Both the position numbers and the translations under genes were made by a program. A stretch of 5,243 bases of DNA, taken from an uncultured Rickettsiales bacterium. GTDB taxonomy: Bacteria; Pseudomonadota; Alphaproteobacteria; Rickettsiales; UBA1997. The DNA lies in NCBI GenBank assembly GCA_934725005.1, contig CAKVBE010000081.1, positions 1-5,243 of the forward strand. Reading direction: 5' to 3'. This document shows positions 1-5,218 of this stretch, one piece after another. Position 1 is the stretch's first letter; every line of letters begins with the position of its first letter. Under the pieces are notes generated by a model. That model did no database searches, had not been told where the DNA came from, and saw only the letters and a program-made list of their open reading frames with translations.

Positions 1-31
1 AATGAAAAGAATTGTTGTAGGTAAATTATGA
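1..31 (+). CDS. 3' end of an upstream gene (partial)
   Basis: The frame starting at base 2 is open and ends in TGA at 29-31, giving a C-terminus reading MKRIVVGKL. The stop overlaps the ATG of the next gene as ATGA, the same arrangement seen at the rho/ruvX junction further on. This suggests the window opens in the last codons of a gene that is co-transcribed with the coiled-coil gene. The visible stretch is too short to identify the product. The ATG at base 2 is probably an internal methionine rather than a start. Confidence 0.4.
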   Translation, partial: MKRIVVGKL

Positions 32-588
32 AAATGGAACAGATAAAAAATAAATTAGAAGACCTTTACAACAACTATATAGTAAATGGAACAGTATTCA
101 AAGGATTATTCAATTTACTTAGGGTTAATAGGGAGAAGATGTTAAGAAACAAAATGCTTGTTCTTATAAAAAAAATGAAAAAGCTTAAAGAGTTGACAAA
201 AAGTTTAGATAATAGGATTTTAAGTATAATCGAAAGTAAATTGAGGAACAAGAATTTTACAGAAAAAGAGTATCTAGAGCATATATACACACTATTTAAT
301 GAGAATATGTCGGATATCAACGACTGGAGAAGTAAGAAAAAAGAAATTGAACTAAAAAAGAGAAGTAGCAACCTAACAAAGGAAGATAAGGAATCATTAC
401 TAATATTGGATAAAAGCATTAAGCTTGCGAATGATGTAAATAATGATTTAATGTCTTTATTTATCGAAGTATCTAAAGAAAAAAAGCATTCAGAATTCAA
501 ATATTGTAAAAATGAGTTGACAACAAAGAAAGAACAGATGGTAAATAAGAGCAGATCACTAGATAAAGGTATACAAATTGCTCATTGA
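28..588 (+). CDS. hypothetical Lys/Glu-rich coiled-coil protein, 186 aa
   Basis: I do not recognise this protein. It is very rich in Lys, Glu, Asn and Leu, with long stretches of helix-forming sequence and no proline. Two basic helical blocks stand out, at about residues 35-75 and 100-175, so an extended coiled coil is likely. There is no signal peptide and no membrane segment. The ATG at 28 is preferred because AGG at 19-21 lies six bases upstream and the ATG overlaps the stop of the preceding gene; a second Met at codon 3 is the alternative. The ATGA overlap suggests translational coupling with the upstream gene. Small coiled-coil proteins encoded directly after a partner gene include secretion and flagellar chaperones such as FliJ behind FliI. 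No FliJ motif is visible, however, so that is only a possibility. A hairpin eight bases after the stop probably ends the transcript. Confidence 0.8.
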   Translation: MKMEQIKNKLEDLYNNYIVNGTVFKGLFNLLRVNREKMLRNKMLVLIKKMKKLKELTKSLDNRILSIIESKLRNKNFTEKEYLEHIYTLFNENMSDINDWRSKKKEIELKKRSSNLTKEDKESLLILDKSIKLANDVNNDLMSLFIEVSKEKKHSEFKYCKNELTTKKEQMVNKSRSLDKGIQIAH

Positions 589-595
589 TAATTAT

Positions 596-648
596 AAAAT
601 TTGTTTAGATTTTAACTAGACAAAAATACTAAAATCCTTACAAATTTT
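596..648 (+). terminator. two-tier AT-rich hairpin after the coiled-coil gene
   Basis: The outer arms AAAATTTGT (596-604) and ACAAATTTT (640-648) are perfectly complementary. Nested inside them, GATTTTA (608-614) pairs with TAAAATC (630-636). A 3x3 internal loop separates the two stems and the apical loop has 15 bases. The structure begins eight bases after the stop codon, and its 3' arm ends in a short T run. It could be an intrinsic terminator or a 3'-end stabilising structure. The stem is almost all A-T, which makes it weak for a classical terminator. Confidence 0.4.
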
Positions 649-887
649 TATAGCAAATTTACCACAAAAGATCCATTAATTTTTAAGGGATAAACATTGG
701 TGAGCGTAGTTTTGTCCACAATCACCAACAAATAATTGAAAACTCGGTATTGATGTAAGGTCTCAAAACAAGATGAAAAGCATTGAAGAAATTAATAAAC
801 AAAAATTAGAATTGATTCAAAAAACAATCCAAATTAAGGCACTGTACCGCTAAGTTCATTGAGATTAACATCATTTTTACAAATCCG
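649..887. other. intergenic stretch without a convincing gene
   Basis: This spacer lies between the hairpin behind the coiled-coil gene and the 3' end of the small minus-strand gene. It contains a 7-bp hairpin, TTGGTGA (697-703) with TCACCAA (722-728) around an 18-base loop, and one short plus-strand ORF at 773-853. I see no tRNA, rRNA, CRISPR or insertion-sequence ends in it. Confidence 0.5.
773..853 (+). CDS. possible 26-aa small ORF or remnant of a decayed gene
   Basis: The ATG at 773 opens 26 codons ending in TAA at 851-853. The peptide is helix-prone and charged, beginning MKSIEEINKQ and ending IKALYR. The same frame is open upstream to a TGA at 737-739 and adds sequence that looks coding (KLGIDVRSQNK). 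This suggests the 3' end of a decayed gene rather than an intact small gene. No good ribosome binding site stands before the ATG, and no family is recognisable. Without comparative data it cannot be told from a chance ORF. Confidence 0.2.
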   Translation: MKSIEEINKQKLELIQKTIQIKALYR

Positions 888-1196
888 CTAAAAATTATTT
901 GCTATTAATATTTTATTTATACTGTTATAGTTAATCATCTTAGTGAATTTCTCATCTTTTATTTTCTTTGCTTTAGATATAACATAATTCGGATCTAACC
1001 CGGCAAAATTACAAACGTCCAAAAATTCATTATTTTTTAAATTAAACCAAAATAAAGATCTAATTCTATATGTATTTGCTATTTTCTTCTTAGAATTATT
1101 TTGCAAATCAATAAAGGCTTGTAGTATTACCGCTTTCCATAAAGCTATTTCTGGACTTCTTTTTAATATATAATTATTTAGTTTAATTCCTATCAT
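888..1196 (-). CDS. small protein of an alphaproteobacterial/phage-associated family, 102 aa
   Basis: The protein has a pattern I associate with small proteins of alphaproteobacteria and their phages. An N-terminal helix carries ALWKAVILQA (residues 18-27) and is followed by a basic linker. Then come an aromatic block, LFWF (48-51), and the motif FLDVCNFAGLDPNYV (58-72). In the family the last part usually reads like 'df..VC.lAglDP..V'. The function of the family is not known to me. The small size and helical character would fit a DNA-binding or regulatory protein, but that is inference. The ATG at 1196 (minus strand) directly follows an in-frame TAA, so it is the only upstream ATG; no clear Shine-Dalgarno sequence is present. 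The gene is divergent from the dehydrogenase gene and has its own extended -10 element. It could be an orphan from a prophage or a gene transfer agent. Confidence 0.65.
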   Translation of the reverse strand: MIGIKLNNYILKRSPEIALWKAVILQAFIDLQNNSKKKIANTYRIRSLFWFNLKNNEFLDVCNFAGLDPNYVISKAKKIKDEKFTKMINYNSINKILIANNF

Positions 1197-1261
1197 TTAT
1201 TCAAGAATCTTATTAATCCTTAGAATAGCATTGTTCATAAAAATTGCGTCGGAAGTACATT

Positions 1262-1270
1262 ATTATATCA
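1262..1270 (-). promoter_or_regulatory. extended -10 promoter for the small minus-strand gene
   Basis: Read on the minus strand, these bases are TGATATAAT: a perfect TATAAT hexamer with the TG of an extended -10. The -35 region at normal spacing is poor, which is usual for extended -10 promoters. It lies about 65 bases upstream of the start at 1196 and points towards it. The surroundings are very AT-rich, so a chance match is possible. Confidence 0.4.
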
Positions 1271-1324
1271 TGTTATTCAATTTTTAGTTGTGCATAAAAA
1301 ATTATTAATTAAGTAATATTATTA

Positions 1325-1352
1325 TTGATTAATAGCAATTATATTATATTCT
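1325..1352 (+). promoter_or_regulatory. candidate promoter for the dehydrogenase gene
   Basis: TTGATT (1325-1330) and TATTCT (1347-1352) are separated by 16 bases and lie about 40 bases upstream of the ATG at 1393. Both hexamers are only partial matches to the sigma-70 consensus, and the AT-rich surroundings offer other -10-like sequences such as TATTAT at 1358-1363. A promoter is expected in this divergent spacer, but its exact position is uncertain. Confidence 0.25.
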
Positions 1353-1392
1353 TTGCGTATTATATGTTATTTACATTTGCTTTATAGGAAAA

Positions 1393-2343
1393 ATGAAAAA
1401 CGATAGAACACTATTAATAATTGGTGCTGCTGGTGTTGTTGGTACACATATAGCTTCACTGTCAGTTGAAAGATTCTCTAAAATCATATTAGTTGATATT
1501 GAACCGTTAAAAGAAAAACTGGATGCAATAGCGAGAGATATAAGAACACAGTTCAATTTATTCGATAGCAATACAGAAGTTGTTGCTACGACAAATTATG
1601 ACGAAATTGGTAAACTTAATGGAAGAGACGTGATCGTGATACCGGCTGGTAAAGCAAGAGATCCTAATGATAAGAACTCAACTAGAGAAGCCTTATTTTC
1701 CTTCAATAGAAGAATAGTTGATGGAATTGGAAAAATACTAAAAGAAAAAGTTTTCTTGGAAAAAGAACAACCATTTGTTATTGTTTTAACTAATCCAGTC
1801 GATTCTATCTTAAAAAGTCTTATCATTAGTAACAATTTTGATCCTAAAAAAACTGTTGGCTCTGGTAATCAATTAGACTCAGTTAGATTTAAACAAAATC
1901 TAGCAGACAAATTAAATATGAAAGACGAAGATATAAAGTATGCGTTTGTTTTAGGACAACATGGAAAAAACATGGCATACAGTATAGATAAAATAAAAGT
2001 TCATGGTGCATTCTTAAGCAATTTTATGAAAAAACATAATATTTCAAAAGACGTAATTAAAGAAGCTTGTGATCTAACAACAAATGAGGGCAGTAGAATA
2101 ATAGCAGCTTCTGGTGCAACATGTTTTGGCCCAGCAGCTTCCGTTATAGCTATAATCGATAGTTATATTGGAAACAAAGGAAAATTGTTCTCGTTATCAA
2201 CAATGCATAGAGATGGAAATTGTTTTGGCTATCCTGTATATATAAATGGAGATGGTGTTGAGTTTAGCGATATGTTTTTAACTACAAGTTCTGAGTATGG
2301 AGAATTAAAAAAGTCTATAGAATGCATAAACGAGTTGTTATAA
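1393..2343 (+). CDS. mdh: NAD-dependent lactate/malate dehydrogenase family protein (probable malate dehydrogenase, divergent)
   Basis: This probable cytosolic enzyme would interconvert malate and oxaloacetate with NAD(H). The Rossmann fold opens with GAAGVVG (residues 11-17), and Asp35 in LVDIE is placed to bind the NAD ribose. The active-site loop has Arg89 (GKARDP) and Arg98 (STREAL). An Arg at the first site favours malate over lactate, which would need Gln. TNPVD (133-137), LDSVR with Asp162 and Arg165, and GQH with His190 supply the substrate-binding Asn and Arg and the Asp-His proton relay. GATCFGPAAS (241-250) matches the C-terminal substrate-side helix. At 316 residues the length is normal. 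The sequence is nevertheless divergent: the mobile loop is two or three residues longer than usual, and GQHGKNMAY replaces the common GQHGDSMVP. A related 2-hydroxyacid substrate is therefore possible. AGGA at 1386-1389 sits close to the ATG as a ribosome binding site. The gene appears monocistronic. Confidence 0.85.
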   Translation: MKNDRTLLIIGAAGVVGTHIASLSVERFSKIILVDIEPLKEKLDAIARDIRTQFNLFDSNTEVVATTNYDEIGKLNGRDVIVIPAGKARDPNDKNSTREALFSFNRRIVDGIGKILKEKVFLEKEQPFVIVLTNPVDSILKSLIISNNFDPKKTVGSGNQLDSVRFKQNLADKLNMKDEDIKYAFVLGQHGKNMAYSIDKIKVHGAFLSNFMKKHNISKDVIKEACDLTTNEGSRIIAASGATCFGPAASVIAIIDSYIGNKGKLFSLSTMHRDGNCFGYPVYINGDGVEFSDMFLTTSSEYGELKKSIECINELL

Positions 2344-2361
2344 AATATTTGTTACCAATGT

Positions 2362-2384
2362 AATTTTTAAACTTAATAAAAATT
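2362..2384 (+). terminator. weak all-AT hairpin after the dehydrogenase gene
   Basis: AATTTTTA (2362-2369) pairs perfectly with TAAAAATT (2377-2384) around the loop AACTTAA, beginning 19 bases after the stop codon. The stem contains no G-C pair and no T run follows, so it would be a weak intrinsic terminator at best. It may only reflect the base composition. Confidence 0.2.
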
Positions 2385-2500
2385 TGAAAATTTCAACTAT
2401 ATGGATTAATTTCATCCGTTTTGGGTTTTGGTACGACATATAAAATTTTGTTTTTTAAATACTTCGATAACTCAATAGTTATAAAAGTTAAATATTACAA

Positions 2501-2531
2501 TTGACTATAAAAAAAATAATCCTACTATTAT
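2501..2531 (+). promoter_or_regulatory. candidate promoter for rho-ruvX
   Basis: TTGACT (2501-2506) matches the -35 consensus at five of six positions. Two overlapping -10 candidates follow: TACTAT (2523-2528, spacer 16) and TATTAT (2526-2531, spacer 19, five of six). It is the best -35 I noticed in the window. It would give a leader of roughly 75-80 bases before the rho ATG, containing the hairpin at 2548-2567. Confidence 0.45.
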
Positions 2532-2547
2532 GTGAGTAAATGTACGT

Positions 2548-2567
2548 ATGGTGGATTTGATCACCAT
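2548..2567 (+). promoter_or_regulatory. hairpin in the rho leader
   Basis: ATGGTG (2548-2553) pairs with CACCAT (2562-2567), and a G-T wobble can extend the stem inwards, leaving a six-base loop. The stem is G-C rich for this genome and is followed by an AT-rich stretch. It falls between the candidate promoter and the rho ATG, so it could be an attenuator or an RNA-stability element. In E. coli, rho is known to be autoregulated through its leader. A related role here is inference. Confidence 0.35.
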
Positions 2568-2615
2568 TCTTAATTTAATTCAAATTTATTTAGTTATTAG
2601 TTTTCCAATAAGAAT

Positions 2616-4256
2616 ATGACAATAGAAAATAATCAAAAAGGAGCCGAAGTTGATATTAAAGGTTGCGTTAGTAGTAATGAAGATGAACAGCAACCTATAA
2701 CAAAAAAAAAGATTTTGATTTTAAAAAAAAAGCCAATTGAAGAAGATTCCATAATAGAAAAAGATCAATTAGTTTTGCCTGATTTTAGTGAGATTAAGGA
2801 AAGTATAAAAAAAGAAGAAAAGAAATTATTTATCAAAAAGGATAAAAACAACGAAGAAAAACAGCACAAAGTCTCAAAAAAGAATGATAATGCTTCTGAA
2901 AAAGTAACTGATACTGATGCAGAAGAGAATACACTACAACAAACGGAAGAAAATGTAGAGACCCCAAAAGTTTATGGCCCTAAAGAAACAATCGAATTAA
3001 ATTCACTAAAGCAAAAGACAACAGAAGAATTAATGGACTATATCAAGGGAAAAGTAGATAATATATGCGATCTTAATAGACAAGAAATGATTTATTCCAT
3101 ATTAAAAAACTTTTCTGAATCGAATCCTGAAAATACAATTATAGGTGAAGGTGTGCTAGAAATATTACCAGAATCATTTGGATTTTTAAGATCGGTTGAT
3201 ACAAACTATTCACCAGCTCCCGATGATATTTATGTATCACCAATGCAAATTAAAAAACTTGGTCTGCGTACAGGTGATACAGTCAAAGGTCAAATAAGAG
3301 CGCCAAAAAAAGGTGAAAAATATTTCGCACTATTAAAAATTGATTGCGTTAACTCAAACCCAATAGAAGGTTTAAAACAAAGAATAAGATTTGATGATCT
3401 TACTCCTCTATATCCAAATGAAAAATTACAGATAGAAGATGCAGAAGGTTGTAAAATTAGAAAAGATGATACAACAAGAATCATTGATTTAATTTCACCT
3501 ATAGGAAAAGGTCAAAGAGCATTGATCGTTGCACCACCAAAAACCGGTAAAACCACTATATTACAAAATATAGCTCATTCAATCACAAAAGCTCACCCAG
3601 AAGTGTTTTTAATGGTTCTTTTAATAGATGAAAGACCGGAAGAAGTTACCGATATGGCAAGATCAATAAAAGGCGAAGTCGTAAGCTCAACATTCGACGA
3701 ACCAGCTGAAAAACATGTAAGACTAGCAGAGATGGTTATTGAAAAAGCTAAAAGAATGGTAGAATGTAAGAAAGATGTTGTGATACTACTCGATTCGATA
3801 ACAAGATTAGCAAGAGCATACAATACAGTTGTCCCATCTTCAGGAAAAGTTTTAACAGGTGGTGTTGATGCGTACGCCTTACAAAAACCAAAAAGATTTT
3901 TTGGTGCAGCAAGAAATATAGAAAATGGCGGATCACTAACCATTATTGCTACCGCTATGGTCGATACTGGCTCAAAAATGGATGAAGTTATATTTGAGGA
4001 ATTCAAAGGAACTGGTAACTCTGAAATATTGCTTGACAGAAAGTTATCTGAAAAGAGAATATTTCCAGCTATAGATATAACAAGATCGAGCACAAGAAGG
4101 GAAGAGTTATTAATAGATGATAAATCACTAACCAAAACATGGATGTTAAGAAAAATTTTAACAACTATGGATACCGTCGGTGCCATGGAATTTTTGAAAG
4201 ATAAAATAAATGCAACAAAAGATAACAAAGAATTTTTTAGTTCAATGAATTCATGA
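2616..4256 (+). CDS. rho: transcription termination factor Rho with long N-terminal extension
   Basis: Rho is a hexameric RNA-dependent ATPase that loads on nascent RNA and terminates transcription. Residues 1 to about 125 form an acidic and lysine-rich, probably disordered extension, including [11 protein letters not shown] (30-40). The conserved core, close to the 419 residues of E. coli Rho, starts near residue 127. It contains the N-terminal helical domain, the cold-shock-like RNA-binding domain with ESFGFLRS (186-193), and the ATPase domain. That domain shows Walker [10 protein letters not shown] (306-314), the catalytic-glutamate region LLIDERPEE (335-343), Walker B DVVILLDS (387-394), the Q loop [13 protein letters not shown] (411-423), the R loop FKGTGNSE (463-470) and the arginine-finger region TRSSTR (489-494). 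All expected motifs are present, so the protein should be active. An in-frame TAG at 2598-2600 makes the ATG at 2616 the only upstream ATG start; no clear Shine-Dalgarno sequence precedes it. The stop overlaps the ruvX start. Confidence 0.97.
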   Translation: MTIENNQKGAEVDIKGCVSSNEDEQQPITKKKILILKKKPIEEDSIIEKDQLVLPDFSEIKESIKKEEKKLFIKKDKNNEEKQHKVSKKNDNASEKVTDTDAEENTLQQTEENVETPKVYGPKETIELNSLKQKTTEELMDYIKGKVDNICDLNRQEMIYSILKNFSESNPENTIIGEGVLEILPESFGFLRSVDTNYSPAPDDIYVSPMQIKKLGLRTGDTVKGQIRAPKKGEKYFALLKIDCVNSNPIEGLKQRIRFDDLTPLYPNEKLQIEDAEGCKIRKDDTTRIIDLISPIGKGQRALIVAPPKTGKTTILQNIAHSITKAHPEVFLMVLLIDERPEEVTDMARSIKGEVVSSTFDEPAEKHVRLAEMVIEKAKRMVECKKDVVILLDSITRLARAYNTVVPSSGKVLTGGVDAYALQKPKRFFGAARNIENGGSLTIIATAMVDTGSKMDEVIFEEFKGTGNSEILLDRKLSEKRIFPAIDITRSSTRREELLIDDKSLTKTWMLRKILTTMDTVGAMEFLKDKINATKDNKEFFSSMNS

Positions 4257-4711
4257 TTTTCAGTAGTAAAAAGGATTTTTTATTAAATTGTAAAAACAAC
4301 ACAAGACTCATTGGTCTTGATGTTGGAACAAAAACAATCGGTGTTGCTCTAAGCGATAAAAGTAGAATCATTGTAACACCAAAATTTGTATTAAGAAGGA
4401 AGGGGGACAAAAAAGATATTGAACTGTTGTTACCTTATTTTGAAGAAAATCTTGTTGGTGGCATAATCGTTGGTAAACCGCTAAACTCAAACGGTGAAGA
4501 AACTGAATGTAGTAAATTTATCGGTAAATTCGTTAGTGAATTAAAAAAATACACCGAATTACCAATATTTTTTATTGACGAAGCTCTAACCTCCTTTCAA
4601 GCCGAAGATTTTTTAATAAACGATATGGGAAGTAAATGCAGAAAAGTCAAGCAAATAGTAGACAAAGTTGCAGCAAGTTATATCTTGCAAGATTTCATTA
4701 ATTTAAGATAA
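4253..4711 (+). CDS. ruvX: RuvX/YqgF family RNase H-fold protein (putative pre-16S rRNA nuclease)
   Basis: This is a cytoplasmic RNase H-like protein of the YqgF/RuvX family, linked to maturation of the 16S rRNA 5' end and earlier proposed to be a Holliday junction resolvase. Visible motifs are [15 protein letters not shown] (21-35) with the first acidic residue Asp23, [13 protein letters not shown] (71-83), IDEALTS (108-114) with Glu110, and [11 protein letters not shown] (136-146) with Asp137. The three metal-binding acidic positions are thus retained. The usual DERL(S/T) motif reads DEAL here, so the common Arg is Ala. The length of 152 residues is normal. About 18 residues precede the first strand, resembling rickettsial members. 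The ATG overlaps the rho TGA as ATGA and no Shine-Dalgarno sequence is seen, so translation is probably coupled to rho. Confidence 0.93.
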   Translation: MIFSSKKDFLLNCKNNTRLIGLDVGTKTIGVALSDKSRIIVTPKFVLRRKGDKKDIELLLPYFEENLVGGIIVGKPLNSNGEETECSKFIGKFVSELKKYTELPIFFIDEALTSFQAEDFLINDMGSKCRKVKQIVDKVAASYILQDFINLR

Positions 4712-4728
4712 AAAACAATTATCTTAAA
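4702..4728 (+). terminator. hairpin spanning the ruvX stop codon, with a competing downstream hairpin
   Basis: TTTAAGATAA (4702-4711) pairs perfectly over ten bases with TTATCTTAAA (4719-4728) around the loop AAAACAA. The 5' arm includes the ruvX stop codon. The 3' arm can instead pair with TTTAGGAT (4734-4741) through one G-T wobble, so two mutually exclusive hairpins are possible. No T run follows either stem, so a classical intrinsic terminator is doubtful. RNA 3'-end protection or a pause ahead of Rho-dependent termination would also fit. Confidence 0.35.
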
Positions 4729-4821
4729 CCTGTTTTAGGATCTACAAAATAAATAATAAATTTCACGCAAGCATAAGATATCCGAATTCAATATCTCTTA
4801 CATAAAGTTTAAACCACACTT

Positions 4822-5001
4822 TGTCAACTTAGTTGACATTTTCCATTCAAAAAAGGGAAGGATTTTTCGTGTTTTTTTATTCTTTAAATCTTTCCATGCT
4901 TTGCATGGAAGCACCAGTTTCACTGATGATATGAGGATTTTATTGACCGTTATTCTCTAAATCCTTTCCCTCCTTTGTGAATTTCAACTTGAAGTTCAAC
5001 A
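4822..5001. repeat. imperfect inverted repeat of about 40 bases per arm, enclosing about 93 bases
   Basis: The left arm (4822-4865) and the reverse complement of the right arm (4959-5001) align over their length with a few gaps. The best blocks are GGGAAGGATTT (4855-4865) against AAATCCTTTCCC (4959-4970), with one extra base, and AGTTGACATT (4831-4840) against the complement of AATTTCAACT. The left arm begins with its own perfect hairpin, TGTCAAC-TTA-GTTGACA (4822-4838). The right arm overlaps the probable left end of the IS30-like element. The whole could be a short non-autonomous element, two facing IS ends, or a large cruciform-forming sequence. Confidence 0.45.
4892..4910. repeat. perfect 8-bp hairpin inside the inverted repeat
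   Basis: TTCCATGC (4892-4899) and GCATGGAA (4903-4910) are perfectly complementary around the loop TTT. The stem is the most G-C rich perfect hairpin in the 3' spacer. No T run follows on either strand, which argues against a simple terminator. It sits near the middle of the larger inverted repeat. Confidence 0.45.
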
Positions 5002-5008
5002 CTTAGAC

Positions 5009-5014
5009 TATAAT
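5009..5014 (+). promoter_or_regulatory. -10 element ahead of the transposase remnant
   Basis: TATAAT at 5009-5014 is a perfect -10 hexamer about 37 bases before the transposase ATG. The nearest -35-like hexamer, TTGAAG (4989-4994), is only 14 bases away, which is too close for a strong promoter. Promoters partly within the terminal repeat are common in insertion sequences. Confidence 0.35.
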
Positions 5015-5050
5015 ATAAAATCTGAAAAAAACAAAATAAGTGGTGCACTA

Positions 5051-5218
5051 ATGAGATTATATAATTATCTTTCTGAAAAGGAAAGGCAAAAAATAGAATT
5101 CTTGTTAACTAATAACTATTCTATAAGAAATATAGCTAAAGAGTTAGAAAGATCTCCTTCGACTATAAGCACTACTGTCCGGTTAAAATTACCCAGTTTC
5201 CATAAAGGAGAATTGTAA
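5051..5218 (+). pseudogene. IS30-family transposase, N-terminal helix-turn-helix fragment (truncated)
   Basis: The 55-codon frame begins MRLYNYLSEKERQKIEFLL, continues with NYSIRNIAKELERSPSTIS, and ends at TAA (5216-5218). This matches the N-terminal helix-turn-helix of IS30-family transposases, where the pattern 'LS..ER..I..L...g.S.R.IA..LgRspSTISrE..RN' binds the terminal repeats. Similarity stops abruptly after STIS (codon 40, base 5170). The expected R-E-x-x-R-N is replaced by unrelated sequence, TTVRLKLPSFHKGEL. Neither other forward frame restores the motif, so a simple one-base frameshift does not explain the break. A rearrangement or insertion at about 5171 does. The DDE catalytic domain is absent from the window. 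The start is the only ATG, preceded by the weak ribosome binding sequence AGTGG. Confidence 0.7.

Noticed and set aside
75..500. Minus-strand open frame (141 codons) opposite the coiled-coil gene
   Set aside because: The predicted hydrophobic Leu/Ser/Phe-rich product is what antisense translation of a Lys/Glu-rich gene gives. No start signals or domain support it.
697..728. Hairpin TTGGTGA/TCACCAA as a possible riboswitch or small RNA
   Set aside because: It is a single 7-bp stem with a large loop, no flanking conserved core, and no promoter or terminator signals. It is mentioned only as a minor structure of the spacer.
1596..1835. Minus-strand open frame within the dehydrogenase gene
   Set aside because: It is a shadow of a conserved enzyme gene and has no independent evidence.
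2439..2450. TATAAA in the spacer as a second rho promoter
   Set aside because: The only nearby -35-like hexamer is 12 bases away, which is too close; the site at 2501-2531 is much better.
3593..4228. Long minus-strand open frame (211 codons) opposite rho
   Set aside because: It lies entirely within the conserved rho ATPase region on the other strand, its product is Ser/Leu/Ile-rich as expected of an antisense shadow, and it has no recognisable domain.
4776..4796. Short inverted repeat AGATAT/ATATCT after ruvX
   Set aside because: Six AT-rich pairs with a nine-base loop are expected by chance in such a sequence, and no T run follows.
4822..5001. CRISPR array
   Set aside because: The repeated arms are inverted and occur only twice. 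There are no regularly spaced direct repeats and no cas genes.
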